DNA of 64,000 nucleotides from a candidate division KSB1 bacterium (lineage in GTDB: Bacteria > Zhuqueibacterota > Zhuqueibacteria > Zhuqueibacterales > Zhuqueibacteraceae): the NCBI GenBank assembly GCA_034506255.1, contig JAPDPX010000011.1, forward strand, positions 62,001-126,000, read 5' to 3'. How positions within the stretch are numbered: the stretch's first letter is position 1; every line of letters begins with the position of its first letter. Of this stretch, positions 26,722 through 36,238 are shown piece after piece. The notes beneath the pieces are model-generated. The model saw only the letters and a list, made by a program, of their open reading frames with translations. It did no database searches and had not been told where the DNA came from. A program made the translations under genes and the position numbers.

Positions 26722-27573
26722 TCAGTGCTTCACCAAAAACTCGCGATATTCCGCGTTCTTCCGTTCACATTTCTCATTCCATGCCTGCCAGTCACGAAAT
26801 GGCATGTGCCGGCCCTCGACGTAACGGGGCCAGGGCTGGTAGGTATTCCCTCCCGCCACCGGTTGACCGCGCAGCATGAACGCGCTCGGGAAAGGCGTTT
26901 CGCCGAGGATGCGCGTGGTCGCGGGGATGTAGCGAATGGTCAGGCCACGGCGCCAGCGCGCGGAGGTGTTGGCATTGGAGCCGTGAATGACGTTGGGATG
27001 ATGCACCGACACATCTCCGGCACGCAGCCGCACGTCCACCGCCCGGCTTTCGTCGATCTGCGCCGGATCGATCCCCGAACCCAGCACGTTTTTGCCGTCC
27101 TTTTGCTCGATCAGCTCCGCTTCCGTGAGCAGGCGCAGATGCTGCGTGCGTGGTATGACGCGCATGCAGCCGTTCTCGGGGTCGGTATCATCGAGCGCCA
27201 GCCAAAGCGTCACCACTTCCATCGGCTCGAGCGGCCAGTAGCTGCCGTCTTGATGCCACAATACCGCCTGCCCGTCATGCGGCCTTTTGCAGATGTAGTG
27301 GGAGGCGAACAGCGCGAGGTTCGGGCCGATGAATTGCTCGGCCACTTCCAGCAGACGGTCGTCGCTGATGAGCCGCACCCAGAAAGCATCCTCGGTCATC
27401 AGCGTGTGATGCAATTGCTCCGGCCGTGTGCCGGGGTTTTTCTGCAGCAGCCACTCGACATGCTGCCGGGCCTCGGCAATCAGCTCCGCATCGAGCACCT
27501 CGCGGAAGATGGCATAGCCTTCGTTTTCAAAATGTGCCCTGCCGCTGCTGGCAGGGTGGGAGGCTGAGGGCAT
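26722..27573 (-). CDS. Phytanoyl-CoA dioxygenase (PhyH)-family oxygenase 1
   Basis: The 283-residue protein follows AAGGAGACTGCC. It has the Fe(II)/2-oxoglutarate oxygenase ligands: His and Asp in VLWHQDGSYWPL, and the distal His in VSVHHPNVIHGSNANTS, followed by the 2-oxoglutarate-binding Arg in RRGLTIRYIP. The VTLWLALDDTDPENGCMRVIPRTQH stretch is typical of PhyH. Members hydroxylate diverse small molecules. Here the neighbourhood (amidohydrolase, aminotransferases, glycosidases) suggests oxidation of a sugar-derived or N-alkyl compound, which is inference. A second PhyH gene lies at 42063-42866. Confidence 0.85.
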   Translation of the reverse strand: MPSASHPASSGRAHFENEGYAIFREVLDAELIAEARQHVEWLLQKNPGTRPEQLHHTLMTEDAFWVRLISDDRLLEVAEQFIGPNLALFASHYICKRPHDGQAVLWHQDGSYWPLEPMEVVTLWLALDDTDPENGCMRVIPRTQHLRLLTEAELIEQKDGKNVLGSGIDPAQIDESRAVDVRLRAGDVSVHHPNVIHGSNANTSARWRRGLTIRYIPATTRILGETPFPSAFMLRGQPVAGGNTYQPWPRYVEGRHMPFRDWQAWNEKCERKNAEYREFLVKH

Positions 27574-27837
27574 GGCAGTCTCCTTATGTTGTTGGTGGAA
27601 CGATTTTTTACGATAACGTGCCGTTGGTTTCGCGTGGCTGGTGTGGAGAAAGCATGCGCCCGGGCAACATCGGGAGCGTCCCGGCCTGGACAGCCGGGTG
27701 CAAAATCATGGCAGGGGAGTCCCCCGGTGCTTTCTGCCGAAACGGAATAGCACGAAGCACACGAAAAAGCAGGGATGCGCGTTCGAATGTTCCGGGCCTC
27801 GTGGTTTATCGCGCCCCGTTTTGTTCGGGGGCCACCA
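27574..27837. repeat. Intergenic region with a possible dispersed repeat (27741-27813)
   Basis: The stretch GCACGAAGCACACGAAAAAG ... CCTCGTGGTTTATCGCG has the form of the CACGAA-/TTCGTG-rich intergenic repeats seen in many environmental genomes. Only one copy is visible here, so assignment rests on general resemblance. No gene is supported in the gap. Confidence 0.3.
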
Positions 27838-29448
27838 TCACGGCAGCTTCACCTGTGCCAGAATCTGCTGCATGTTTCTGCCAAGAATGTTGCGCTTGTC
27901 TTCCTCTGAAATATTGGCATATGCCACCCAGCCGAACTGCGGAAAGGGATCGCGCATGGGCGCATCCGAGCCGTAGAGCACGCGTTCGGAGCCCAGCTCG
28001 CGCACCAGGTATTCGATCACGCCGCTGGTGACCGAGGTGAAAGTGATTTCCAGAAAACAATTGGGAAATTCTTTGGCCAGCGCCACGTGCTGCCGCGCCA
28101 CCGTCCAGGTCCAGCCGGAATGCGCCAGGATGAAATTCACCCGGGGATAGCGCCGGGCCAGCTCGGGCATCTCTTGTTTGAAGTTGTCGGAGGGATGCAG
28201 GAGGGCAAAGAGACGATGGGCATTGCCGTATTCCCACCAGGGCGTGAACCGCGGATCATTGTAGGGCACAGCCATGCGCGGGAAATAGGGCTTCATGCCG
28301 CGAAAGCCGCAGGCTTCATAATAATAACGCAGCTCCCTGTCCCAATCCGTGACGTAGTTGGGATCGAGCACGGCATAGCCGGTGATTTCTTCGGGAAATT
28401 CCAGCATCGCCTGGCGCGTGTCCTCGTTGCCCAACTCATAATCCGTCCAGATGGCCGTCCAGGCACTGAGGCATGTCTGCTTGACACCCAGCCGGCGATT
28501 GCGCTCGACCACGCCTCGGCCATCGCCCTCATTCATGACCACCATGGCGGCGCCGCGTGTGCCGCGCCGGCACAGGTGTGCATGGGCATCGATCACCACA
28601 GAATCGGTAATGGGCCGGCCCTGCATGGCGCCGGCGATGATGCCGTCCTGCGGCTGGTGTGCCGGATAATCCGGCGGCGGAACGGGCAGGCGCAACAGGC
28701 GCTGCAGGTTGCCACCGGCAATGGCGCGGCGTTGTTCGTCGCCCAGTTCGGAATAATCCACATAGGCGCGCGCCGCCCCGATGCTCTTCTCCAGGGCTTC
28801 CGTGCCGAACAACAATCTTTCATGGCCAATGCGCCGGCACCAGAATTCCAGCATGCGGTTGCCCTGGTAGTTGGAGAATTCAAAATGCAAATTGGGGAAA
28901 CGATCGGCCAGGGGCAGCAGCTGGCGCGTGGCTTCCCAACGCACGCTGTGCAGCAGCAGAGGCAGGCGGGGATAATTCTCGCACAGCCAGGCAATTTCCG
29001 GCCATTCGATTTGCACGGCCGCACCGTATTCCCCGCGGTCGACGATCAGCAGCGTCTGCGTTTCCTGCATTGCCGCCAGCAGTTCCCCCAGCGTGGCCTG
29101 ATCGACGGCGTGGCGGTAAAGGCGTGGGAAAATCTTCAGCGCGCGCACACCCTGGCGCTGCATCTCCGGCAGCAAATCATGCGGATGGGGAAAATCGCCC
29201 GCGTGATGCGGCAGCGCCACCCAGCAGGGATGGAGGCGGGGATACTTGCGGCATTCCGCCAGCACGAGAGCATTGCCCACTTCGGGATGGACTTCGCGGG
29301 CCTGATGTGCATACACCAGCGCGGCGTGCACACCGCAGCGTTGCATTTCTTCGAGCAAGTGTGTGGTGGTCCATGGCGCCTCGGGATCTTTTCCCGCGCG
29401 CCGGCCGAGGGCGGCAAAGCTGTCGAAATAGCGCAGGCTGGTGTTCAT
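27838..29448 (-). CDS. Tandem amidohydrolase (two amidohydrolase-2 domains in one chain)
   Basis: At 536 residues it is about twice the usual length. The second half (~284-536) is a normal metal-dependent amidohydrolase-2 domain: VVIDAHAHLC (HxH at 289/291), MKPYFPRMA, NFILAHSGWTW and the catalytic Asp in LYGSDAPMRDPFPQFG. The first half (~1-255) repeats the same layout (YFDSFAALG, ALKIFPRLY, LLLHSVRW, LLFGTEALEKS, GNLQRLLRL), but the HxH is replaced by DSF and the terminal Asp by Glu. This half is probably non-catalytic. It lies on the minus strand between the class III aminotransferase and a PhyH gene, likely in one operon. Confidence 0.83.
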   Translation of the reverse strand: MNTSLRYFDSFAALGRRAGKDPEAPWTTTHLLEEMQRCGVHAALVYAHQAREVHPEVGNALVLAECRKYPRLHPCWVALPHHAGDFPHPHDLLPEMQRQGVRALKIFPRLYRHAVDQATLGELLAAMQETQTLLIVDRGEYGAAVQIEWPEIAWLCENYPRLPLLLHSVRWEATRQLLPLADRFPNLHFEFSNYQGNRMLEFWCRRIGHERLLFGTEALEKSIGAARAYVDYSELGDEQRRAIAGGNLQRLLRLPVPPPDYPAHQPQDGIIAGAMQGRPITDSVVIDAHAHLCRRGTRGAAMVVMNEGDGRGVVERNRRLGVKQTCLSAWTAIWTDYELGNEDTRQAMLEFPEEITGYAVLDPNYVTDWDRELRYYYEACGFRGMKPYFPRMAVPYNDPRFTPWWEYGNAHRLFALLHPSDNFKQEMPELARRYPRVNFILAHSGWTWTVARQHVALAKEFPNCFLEITFTSVTSGVIEYLVRELGSERVLYGSDAPMRDPFPQFGWVAYANISEEDKRNILGRNMQQILAQVKLP

Positions 29449-29594
29449 GGTTCAGAGAAGAGCGGGAGATTCAACTCCGGGTTCCTGCTCTGCACCGCGC
29501 GTCATCGCGGGCAAGCTCTGCGGCAGCATCATCTCCTGCGCCGGGCAATTCATCCGCTTCCTGCGCAACGGCATGCCGGCGGGCGTGGCAACAA

Positions 29595-30797
29595 TCAGCA
29601 AATGGCGCGCGCTGCATCCCGCACTTTTTCCAAAGCCTGTTCAATATCCGCGGGCTGATGCGAGAAAGTGATGAACCAGCGCTCGCTCGGGAAAATGCCA
29701 CGCTTGAACAATTGCGCAAACAACCGGTTCTGCCACTGCAGCTTTTCCTGCTCGCTGACGCCTGCAAACTGCAGGAACGGGGCGGGCGCGACACCGGCGG
29801 CATGGGCGGGCAGACCGGTTTCTTGGATGATCTCCTGAAAACCGTCGCGCAGGCGCCGGCCCATTTGATTGAGGTGTTCATGCACCGGCCGGGTGCGCAT
29901 GACCGCCATCGTGGCCGTGCAGGCTGCCAGCGACAGCGTCTCGCCGGCATAGGTGGTCGTGATGATCGTCTGCTCCAGCGTCTGCATATATTCACGTTTG
30001 CCCGCAAAGGCCGAGAGCGGATAGCCATTGGCCAGGGCTTTGGCAAAGGCGGCGAGATCCGGCGTGATGCCGTAATATTCCTGTGCTCCGCCGCGCGCCA
30101 AACGAAAGCCGGTGAGCACTTCGTCGAAGATCAGCCAGGCGCCGTATTGATCACACTTTTGGCGCAGCAGCGCAAGAAATTCCCCGCCCGTGTCCTCGTT
30201 CCAGTCATACGGCACCGTGATCACGCCTGCCAGCTCGTGACCATGTTGGTCGAAAACCTTCAGGGCGGCCGCACAATCGCCGTATTTGATCTCATGCACA
30301 TACTCGTTTAGCACGCGCGGCACGCCGGGATTGGGCCAGCGCAGGGCAGACCAGTCATGATAACCATGGTAGCCGCAGGTGAGGATGTGCTCCCGGCCGG
30401 TATGGGCGCGCGCCAGCCGGACACAGGCGGTGCAGGCATCGGCGCCGGTTTTCATGAAGCGGATCTGTTCCACCCACGGCACGTTTTGACAAACGGCCTC
30501 CGCCGCCTCCCATTCCAGCGGGCTGGCCATGCTGAACAGCACGCCGTTTTCCATCTGCGCCCGCACCGCGGTTTCGACTTCCGGATAACAATATCCCAAA
30601 ATAATCGGGCCCAGGGCGCAACGAAAATCGAGGTATTCGCGGTCGTCCAGGTCCCACAGGCGGCAGCCCTGCGCGCGTTTGATGAACGGCGGCATGAAGT
30701 CGCCGTATTCCGGCCGCCAGCGCTTGGCGTTGGTTTGCGTGGCCCAGGGCATGCGCGCCAGCGCGCGGGCGTAGTGTTCGGCATGTTTGGGCGTCAT
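29595..30797 (-). CDS. Class III PLP-dependent aminotransferase (GSA-aminotransferase-like)
   Basis: The 400-residue fold-type I enzyme shows DFRCALGPIILGYCYPEV at ~57-74, the PLP phosphate region KTGADACTACVRLAR, CGYHGYHDW, the cofactor aspartate in LIFDEVLTGFR (D225) and the Schiff-base lysine in FAKALANGYPLSAF (K253). The sequence is closest in style to glutamate-1-semialdehyde aminomutase and to sugar/keto-acid aminotransferases placed next to catabolic genes. Because haem-pathway neighbours are absent, a catabolic role on an amino sugar or amino acid derivative is more likely (inference). Confidence 0.83.
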   Translation of the reverse strand: MTPKHAEHYARALARMPWATQTNAKRWRPEYGDFMPPFIKRAQGCRLWDLDDREYLDFRCALGPIILGYCYPEVETAVRAQMENGVLFSMASPLEWEAAEAVCQNVPWVEQIRFMKTGADACTACVRLARAHTGREHILTCGYHGYHDWSALRWPNPGVPRVLNEYVHEIKYGDCAAALKVFDQHGHELAGVITVPYDWNEDTGGEFLALLRQKCDQYGAWLIFDEVLTGFRLARGGAQEYYGITPDLAAFAKALANGYPLSAFAGKREYMQTLEQTIITTTYAGETLSLAACTATMAVMRTRPVHEHLNQMGRRLRDGFQEIIQETGLPAHAAGVAPAPFLQFAGVSEQEKLQWQNRLFAQLFKRGIFPSERWFITFSHQPADIEQALEKVRDAARAIC

Positions 30798-30945
30798 GAT
30801 GCGCTTTGCGGTTCGCGGCCGGCCCTGCCGGGCGGGATTGAAATTTTTTGATCATGTGCCGGCGCCGGCAGAAGCCGCCGCGTGTGGTTGTAAATGATGG
30901 CGCCGGCATGCAGAGCTGGAACCGGCGGCTGTTTTACGGGCGCGG

Positions 30946-33651
30946 TCATGCAGCCGCAAGCCCCTGGCAATCCAGCCGCAACCGCAACGAAAGAATTTGC
31001 CGCGCTGCAACTTCAAAGTCCACCCGTGTGCCTGCGGTAATTGGCAATTCCTGCAGATCCCGTTCGTTGAGTTGTGTCAGCCAGGCGGCTTGCAACCCCG
31101 CCGTCACAGTTAGCCTGCCCTGCACGCCGGCGGCCGTGGGATTGTACATGCGCACAATGACTCCCCGCCCGTCTTCCGCGGGCTTGCATGCGGATAACAC
31201 GAGCGCGGACGGCACCAGCTCGATGCCAAATGGTGCGAGATGGACGGCCGGATCGCCGCCGCGCCGCACGGCCAAAAAGGGCAGATGAAAATTTTCCAAT
31301 TGCTCGTTGACACTGCCGTAGTCTTCGAATTGCGCCGCGGTGTGCGGGATAATCGCATAACGAAAAGAGTGCGTGCCCGGGCATTGCGCTTCCGGCGTGT
31401 CGGTGATCCAGCCGGCTTCGCCGCCCGGCCGCATGAGCAGGTCACCGCCGGAAAGCCGCGCCACACAGCGCAAGAGCGTAATCGCGAGCGTGCCCGGTTC
31501 CTCCACCTTCAATTCATATTCCGGCAGGCCGGCCGTGGCTATCGTCAGGCCGCGCCCGCCCGCCACCATGGTCACCCCGCGCTGCATGGGATGGACAGCA
31601 GGCGGCACCTCGATGTTGTAGGCAGCGGGATCGATGACATGGTGTTCGCGTCGCGTGAGGCCAAATTGACTGTCGGAATGGCTGACGTTGGTCTGCAGTC
31701 CCGAAGCAAACAACACGCGCAGACGATGATCCTTCACGTTGTTCTCCACCGTGGTTTCGCATTCCACCCACGGCTGGTTGTGATACAGGCGCACGCGCGT
31801 GCAAATCGGCAGAGGGACGCGGCGGCGGGACCGGCTCTGGCGCGATCCGGTGAGACCCGCGGGCAGGGAAAGCGCGAGCGTGATGGCGATCGTGGCGCGC
31901 AGCGGGCCGGTCTCCAACAAGTGCCGGGTTGCGGCACACTGGTGCGAGGTGAAAATCGCATCTTGGCGTGGCGGGGAATAATTGTACTCATCCCCGGCAT
32001 CTCCGCCGTCTTCGAACACATGCAGACCGGGGAATTGGTCTCCGGTACGCTTGTCCAGCAGGGTGATGGCGCCGTTGGCCAGCACCTCCACCCGCAGAAA
32101 ATCATTCTCCAGAACATTTTCCCGCGCGCACAGGCTGCTGTGATAAACCGGCATGCGCTCCTGCAATGCCACGCGGTAGCGGGCAAAGCCCAGGGCGGGA
32201 ACCCGCTTCGCATCGAGCAGGATATGAAAGCGCTCGGTGAGCCGTTTGGAAGGATAGGAATAGTCGCTGTAGCGCAGGCCGTGCCCCGCGGGTTCGTGCT
32301 GCAAAATTTGACAGGGCACTTCCCTGCCCGTTTCGTCACGCAAACAGAAACCCGCAATCAGCGGCAGCGGCTTTTCCACCCGAACAGTCGGATTCAAGCC
32401 CACGACAATCTTTTGGCGGAAGAATTCCACCACCGCCGGCACCACCTGGCTGGTGCAGCGCGTCTGCGGATTGAAAACCAGCACATGCTCCCCGCCCTGC
32501 CAGGCATCGGGGTGGAGATGGCGCACCGCTTTGTCGATGATCGCCTCGCCCACCTGCTGCACTTTCGCAAAGCGCGTCATCATCTCGCGATGCACGGCAT
32601 CGATGCTGCAGCCGCAGATCGAATCATGCGGATGATTCTGCAGCAGAAGCCTCCAGCCGTGCGCCAGCATGGGGAGGAGGTGTCGCCGGCCGGCGAGATC
32701 CGCCCACACGGCAAGCGGCTCGGCGTAGCGCGTGAGCAGCTTCTCGGCCGCGTAATTTGCCTGCTTGAGATACATGCGCGAAGAGTACACGCCCGATTGC
32801 ACGGCAAAGGCATAGCGGAATCCGCCGCGCAATTCCCCCTCGATTTGCGGCAACACGATTTGCGCCTCGTCCACATGCCGTTTGATGGCCGCAACGCAGG
32901 CGGGCAGGCTGCTGTGGATGAACCTGCCCTCGCCGAGGGCATTCATCACGCGCAATGCCCGGGGCAGATAGGGCTCGGGAAAATGGTGATCGCCGCCATT
33001 CATGCACAGGCGATGCGGCGTGGAGGCGCGCGGATCGAGAATTTCTTTCAACTCGCGCGCCTTGCGGCGAAAGGCGTCCTCACTGTCGGTGCCGATATAG
33101 GCATCCCCATAGCCGTTGGGCGGCAGATGAATCATCAGCACCGTGCTGCCATCCGGTGCCCGCCAGCGATATTCCGATTTTTCCTGGCCGGGTTCGCCGC
33201 CAAATCCGCGGTAAATGATCGCGGTGTCCATGTCAAAACCGCGCAAAATCGCGGGCATCATGGCGAGATGGCCGAATGAGTCGGGCAGGTAACCAAGCGG
33301 CATCACCGCGCCATAGGCGGCACCCACTTTTGCGCCCATCAGCAAATTGCGCACGGTGGATTCCCCCGCCACCAGAAACTCGTCGGGCAAAACGTACCAC
33401 GGCCCGATGGCGAGCTTCCCGGCTTGCACCAACCGTCGCAATTCCTCCGCCCGCTGCGGCAGGATGGCGGCATAGTCCTCGAGCACGATGGTCTGGCCAT
33501 CGAGGGTGAAATGCTCATAATCCGGCACCTGCGCGAAAATGTCCAGCAGGGCATTGATCATATCCACCAGATCCAGGCGAAAGGTCTCGAAGGTTTTATA
33601 CCATTCGCGATCCCAGTGGGAGTGGGAGATGAAGTGATAGGTCGGTTCCAT
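30946..33651 (-). CDS. Alpha-mannosidase, glycoside hydrolase family 38
   Basis: The product is 901 residues from ATG 33651, preceded by GGAAAGCCGGC; the frame is open to 33906, but that part overlaps the sugar-isomerase gene upstream. Catalytic-domain marks are HFISHSHWDREWY with zinc ligands H10, H12 and D14, and PLGYLPDSFGHLAMMP with nucleophile-type D124. NHPHDSICGCSIDAVHREM supplies the last histidine and the middle-domain entry. The C-terminal ~450 residues are the beta-domains of GH38. No signal peptide is present, so it acts on imported alpha-mannosides or related oligosaccharides. It is the largest gene of the minus-strand island. Confidence 0.9.
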   Translation of the reverse strand: MEPTYHFISHSHWDREWYKTFETFRLDLVDMINALLDIFAQVPDYEHFTLDGQTIVLEDYAAILPQRAEELRRLVQAGKLAIGPWYVLPDEFLVAGESTVRNLLMGAKVGAAYGAVMPLGYLPDSFGHLAMMPAILRGFDMDTAIIYRGFGGEPGQEKSEYRWRAPDGSTVLMIHLPPNGYGDAYIGTDSEDAFRRKARELKEILDPRASTPHRLCMNGGDHHFPEPYLPRALRVMNALGEGRFIHSSLPACVAAIKRHVDEAQIVLPQIEGELRGGFRYAFAVQSGVYSSRMYLKQANYAAEKLLTRYAEPLAVWADLAGRRHLLPMLAHGWRLLLQNHPHDSICGCSIDAVHREMMTRFAKVQQVGEAIIDKAVRHLHPDAWQGGEHVLVFNPQTRCTSQVVPAVVEFFRQKIVVGLNPTVRVEKPLPLIAGFCLRDETGREVPCQILQHEPAGHGLRYSDYSYPSKRLTERFHILLDAKRVPALGFARYRVALQERMPVYHSSLCARENVLENDFLRVEVLANGAITLLDKRTGDQFPGLHVFEDGGDAGDEYNYSPPRQDAIFTSHQCAATRHLLETGPLRATIAITLALSLPAGLTGSRQSRSRRRVPLPICTRVRLYHNQPWVECETTVENNVKDHRLRVLFASGLQTNVSHSDSQFGLTRREHHVIDPAAYNIEVPPAVHPMQRGVTMVAGGRGLTIATAGLPEYELKVEEPGTLAITLLRCVARLSGGDLLMRPGGEAGWITDTPEAQCPGTHSFRYAIIPHTAAQFEDYGSVNEQLENFHLPFLAVRRGGDPAVHLAPFGIELVPSALVLSACKPAEDGRGVIVRMYNPTAAGVQGRLTVTAGLQAAWLTQLNERDLQELPITAGTRVDFEVAARQILSLRLRLDCQGLAAA

Positions 33652-33761
33652 GCCGGCTTTCCGAGATCGGGCAGCAGCCGGTGATTGGCTGCCGTGGAAA
33701 TTTGTCATTGGTTGGCGGTCTGCCTGCCGGGGCCCCGGCGGAATGCCCTGGTGTTGTCCTG

Positions 33762-34565
33762 TTATCCCCTCGGGATCTCCGCCAGCATCCTGCGCACCAC
33801 TTCCAAATTCTTCCGCGAGTTTTCGAGCAAGGGCAGGCAGTGTGTTTCGATGGTGACATGCGGGACGACTTTGTCGCGAGCCAGCGCCTGCAACTGTCCG
33901 CGCCAATTCACCCTGCCCTCACCCACCGGCACACACTCCACCAGCGCCCCCTTGATGGTGTCTTTCACATGCACATTGGCGATCCATGGTTTCAGCGCAT
34001 CATAGCCCTCGGGGTAGGGAAGTTCCGCCGTGCCCACGGCATTGCCGGGATCCCAGTTGGCACGCAGCGCCGGCGAATTGACCTGCGCGAGCAGGCGGCT
34101 GGTGTTCCCGCCGGTGTCACACCAAAAGCCGGGTTCGTTCTCGACTGCCAAAATCAGACCGTGTGCGTGCGCTGCCTGCGCCGCCTGCCGGAAAATTTCC
34201 ACGACCTTGTTTACATCGCCGGGAACATCGCGGGGGGAACGTTGAAAACCGAACACGATCACGAGCGGTGTGCCAAGCACGCGGGCCAGATCAAAGGTCG
34301 CGGGCAGGGTTTCCCGCAATTCATGCTGCCACAGCGCCGTGTCGTGCACGGTGCCCTTGAACACGCCGGGCGAAAGCGCGGTCAGGCGCAGCCCGTGTTT
34401 TTGCTGCAGCGCGAGGATTTGTCCGACGGTGGCGGGCGTAATCGCCGGCACGCGCCGGTCGCCGATCACCCGCAATTCAAAATCACGCACGCCCCACGCC
34501 AAGCCGATGGTGAGGGCTTCCACCACCTCTGCGGAAATTTCATCTGTCACAAAACCGATGCGCAT
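33762..34565 (-). CDS. Sugar phosphate isomerase/epimerase-like TIM-barrel protein
   Basis: The product is 267 residues from ATG 34565, with GGGAG seven bases upstream; the frame extends to 34625, but that would overlap the preceding gene. It has the AP-endonuclease-2/xylose isomerase-like fold: MRIGFVTDEIS, GLRLTALSPGVF, LVIVFGFQRSP, AVENEPGFWCD with a metal-binding Glu, ANWDPGNAVG with the conserved Asp/Asn, and NVHVKDTIKG with His/Lys. Family members isomerise or epimerise sugars and inositols. It lies between a class V aminotransferase and the GH38 gene in the same direction. Confidence 0.83.
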   Translation of the reverse strand: MRIGFVTDEISAEVVEALTIGLAWGVRDFELRVIGDRRVPAITPATVGQILALQQKHGLRLTALSPGVFKGTVHDTALWQHELRETLPATFDLARVLGTPLVIVFGFQRSPRDVPGDVNKVVEIFRQAAQAAHAHGLILAVENEPGFWCDTGGNTSRLLAQVNSPALRANWDPGNAVGTAELPYPEGYDALKPWIANVHVKDTIKGALVECVPVGEGRVNWRGQLQALARDKVVPHVTIETHCLPLLENSRKNLEVVRRMLAEIPRG

Positions 34566-34621
34566 GCCGGGACTCCCGGAGTTGTGCAAAGGGGGGAATC
34601 GCCCTGCCCCGTTTCTTTCGA

Positions 34622-35926
34622 TCAATTCTGCCGCATCGCCGCCTGCACGCCCTCCAACACCCTCCCGACGTCTGCAAAGGAGTTGTAGAGATGCAGCGAG
34701 ATGCGAATCGCATTCAGGCCGCCTTCATAAATGGCGCGGGTGCGCAGCTTGTATTTTTCTGCGAGGAAATTTTGCAGCGCGCCGCGCTCCATGTTCGGCA
34801 GTGTGAAAGTGACGATGGCGCTGTGTTCCGCGGGGTTTTGCGGGGAGTTGACCTCAACGCCGAGCCGGTTCAAACCTTCTTTCAGCGCAGCGGCCAGCGC
34901 ATGATCGCGCCGCCAGACATTCTCCATGCCGATGCTCAGCAGGAAGTCCAGCGCGGCTCCCAGGCCCGCGAACAGGGGCGTGCTCACCGTGCCGTATTCA
35001 TAACGCTGTGCGGTGGGATGAAGCTGAAACGCACCGCTTACCATGTCGAACGCACCGGTGTTGGAATAGCCGCCGAGATATTTGGCCGCAATCAGGTCGA
35101 GGGCGTCCTCGCGCACGTAGAGCAGGCCGGTGCCCTTGGGACCGAGCAGCCATTTGTGCCCGCTGGTGGCGTAGGCATGGCAGCCAATCTCATGCAGCTT
35201 GAGCGGCAGCATGCCCGCGGCCTGCGCGCCATCGACGAAATACCACAGCTTGTTCGCCGCCGCCCATTCCCCGATTTGTTTGACCGGCAGAATCTGTCCG
35301 GTGGAGGTGGTGATATGCGGGATGCTGAGGGCGCGCGTGCGCCGGGTCAGCAGCTTTTGCATGCGCTCCAGATTTTCCTGCGCGGAGCGCGTGGAGGGCT
35401 CGAAGGTTTTGATCACTATGCCGTCGCGCTTTTGCCGTGCCAGCCAGGAAAGCGTGTTGCCCACGTGTTCGTGCGTGGTGGTGATGACTTCGTCCCCGCG
35501 CGCAAGCGGCAGGCCGTTGCAGACGATGGCGATGCCCTCGGTGGCATTGCGCGTGTAGGCCAGCTCCTCCGCTTTGCAACCGAGCAGGTGTCCGGCCCGG
35601 GATTTGATCTCATGCCAGAGTTCGTCGCTGTGCCCGGTTTCGCAAATGCGCTCCAGTTCGGTGATTTTATTCCGCAGCGTTTCGATGACAACATAGGGTG
35701 AGGCCCCCAGCCCGCCGGTGTTGAGATAGACGCGCTCGCGCGTGAGCGGGAAGTGCTCGCGCACCATGGCCCAAAAGGTCTCATCATGCGCGTCGATGCT
35801 GTGGTCAGCAACGTGCGGCAGGGCGGGCGGCTGCCTGGAATCGGATCGCGCTGCCGCCCACAGCCCGCTCATCCCGGTCACACTCGCTGTCGCAGCCGCA
35901 AGAAAATCGCGTCGGTTCATTGTCAT
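34622..35926 (-). CDS. Class V aminotransferase-family PLP enzyme with Tat-like signal
   Basis: The product is 434 residues from ATG 35926 (or 432 from 35920). The N-terminus MTMNRRDFLAAATASVTG is a twin-arginine export signal, unusual for PLP enzymes though known in this isopenicillin-N-epimerase-like group. PLP marks are VYLNTGGLGASPYVV, ATEGIAIVCNGLPL, YFVDGAQAAG with the cofactor Asp, and the Schiff-base lysine in YATSGHKWLLGPKGTGLLYV. It could act as a cysteine desulfurase-like lyase or epimerase on an amino compound outside the cytoplasm. It heads the run of minus-strand genes that includes GH38 and the amidohydrolase. Confidence 0.83.
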   Translation of the reverse strand: MTMNRRDFLAAATASVTGMSGLWAAARSDSRQPPALPHVADHSIDAHDETFWAMVREHFPLTRERVYLNTGGLGASPYVVIETLRNKITELERICETGHSDELWHEIKSRAGHLLGCKAEELAYTRNATEGIAIVCNGLPLARGDEVITTTHEHVGNTLSWLARQKRDGIVIKTFEPSTRSAQENLERMQKLLTRRTRALSIPHITTSTGQILPVKQIGEWAAANKLWYFVDGAQAAGMLPLKLHEIGCHAYATSGHKWLLGPKGTGLLYVREDALDLIAAKYLGGYSNTGAFDMVSGAFQLHPTAQRYEYGTVSTPLFAGLGAALDFLLSIGMENVWRRDHALAAALKEGLNRLGVEVNSPQNPAEHSAIVTFTLPNMERGALQNFLAEKYKLRTRAIYEGGLNAIRISLHLYNSFADVGRVLEGVQAAMRQN

Positions 35927-36238
35927 GGCATCAGCAAACAGTTTGCCTGCGAGGGCAGGCCGTTGCATCTCGCAGCCAATGCCGGGGTTCGCACCGCCGG
36001 CCTCAGGCACAGGCGCCGTGCTTGTTGTGGATTTTTCCCGGCAGGTCATCGCGGCGAATCTTGTGAAAGACAGGGCACGGTGTCGGGATTTTCAGGAAAA
36101 CGCCGTCGCGCAAACCTCCAGCCCGCAGTCAGACAGCAGGTCTGTGCTGCATGCCCTCGCGATGACTGCGCACACATGCCTCATCATTCCTGCGGCATGG
36201 CCACCCGAATCACCCGGCTGAACCAAAGTAACAAAACA
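35927..36238. other. Intergenic region between Nei-like and aminotransferase genes
   Basis: The 312 bases contain no supported gene. The stretch AACCTCCAGCCCGCAGTCAG near 36113 resembles a short repeat also found near 21747 and 41690. The region probably contains the promoter of the aminotransferase operon, but no clear boxes were seen. Confidence 0.4.

Noticed and set aside
28087..30311. Two long plus-strand frames over the amidohydrolase and aminotransferase genes
   Set aside because: The minus-strand genes show complete family motifs; the plus frames are shadows.
31240..33279. Open plus-strand frame of ~680 codons
   Set aside because: It is antisense to the GH38 alpha-mannosidase, which has clear motifs; this frame has none.
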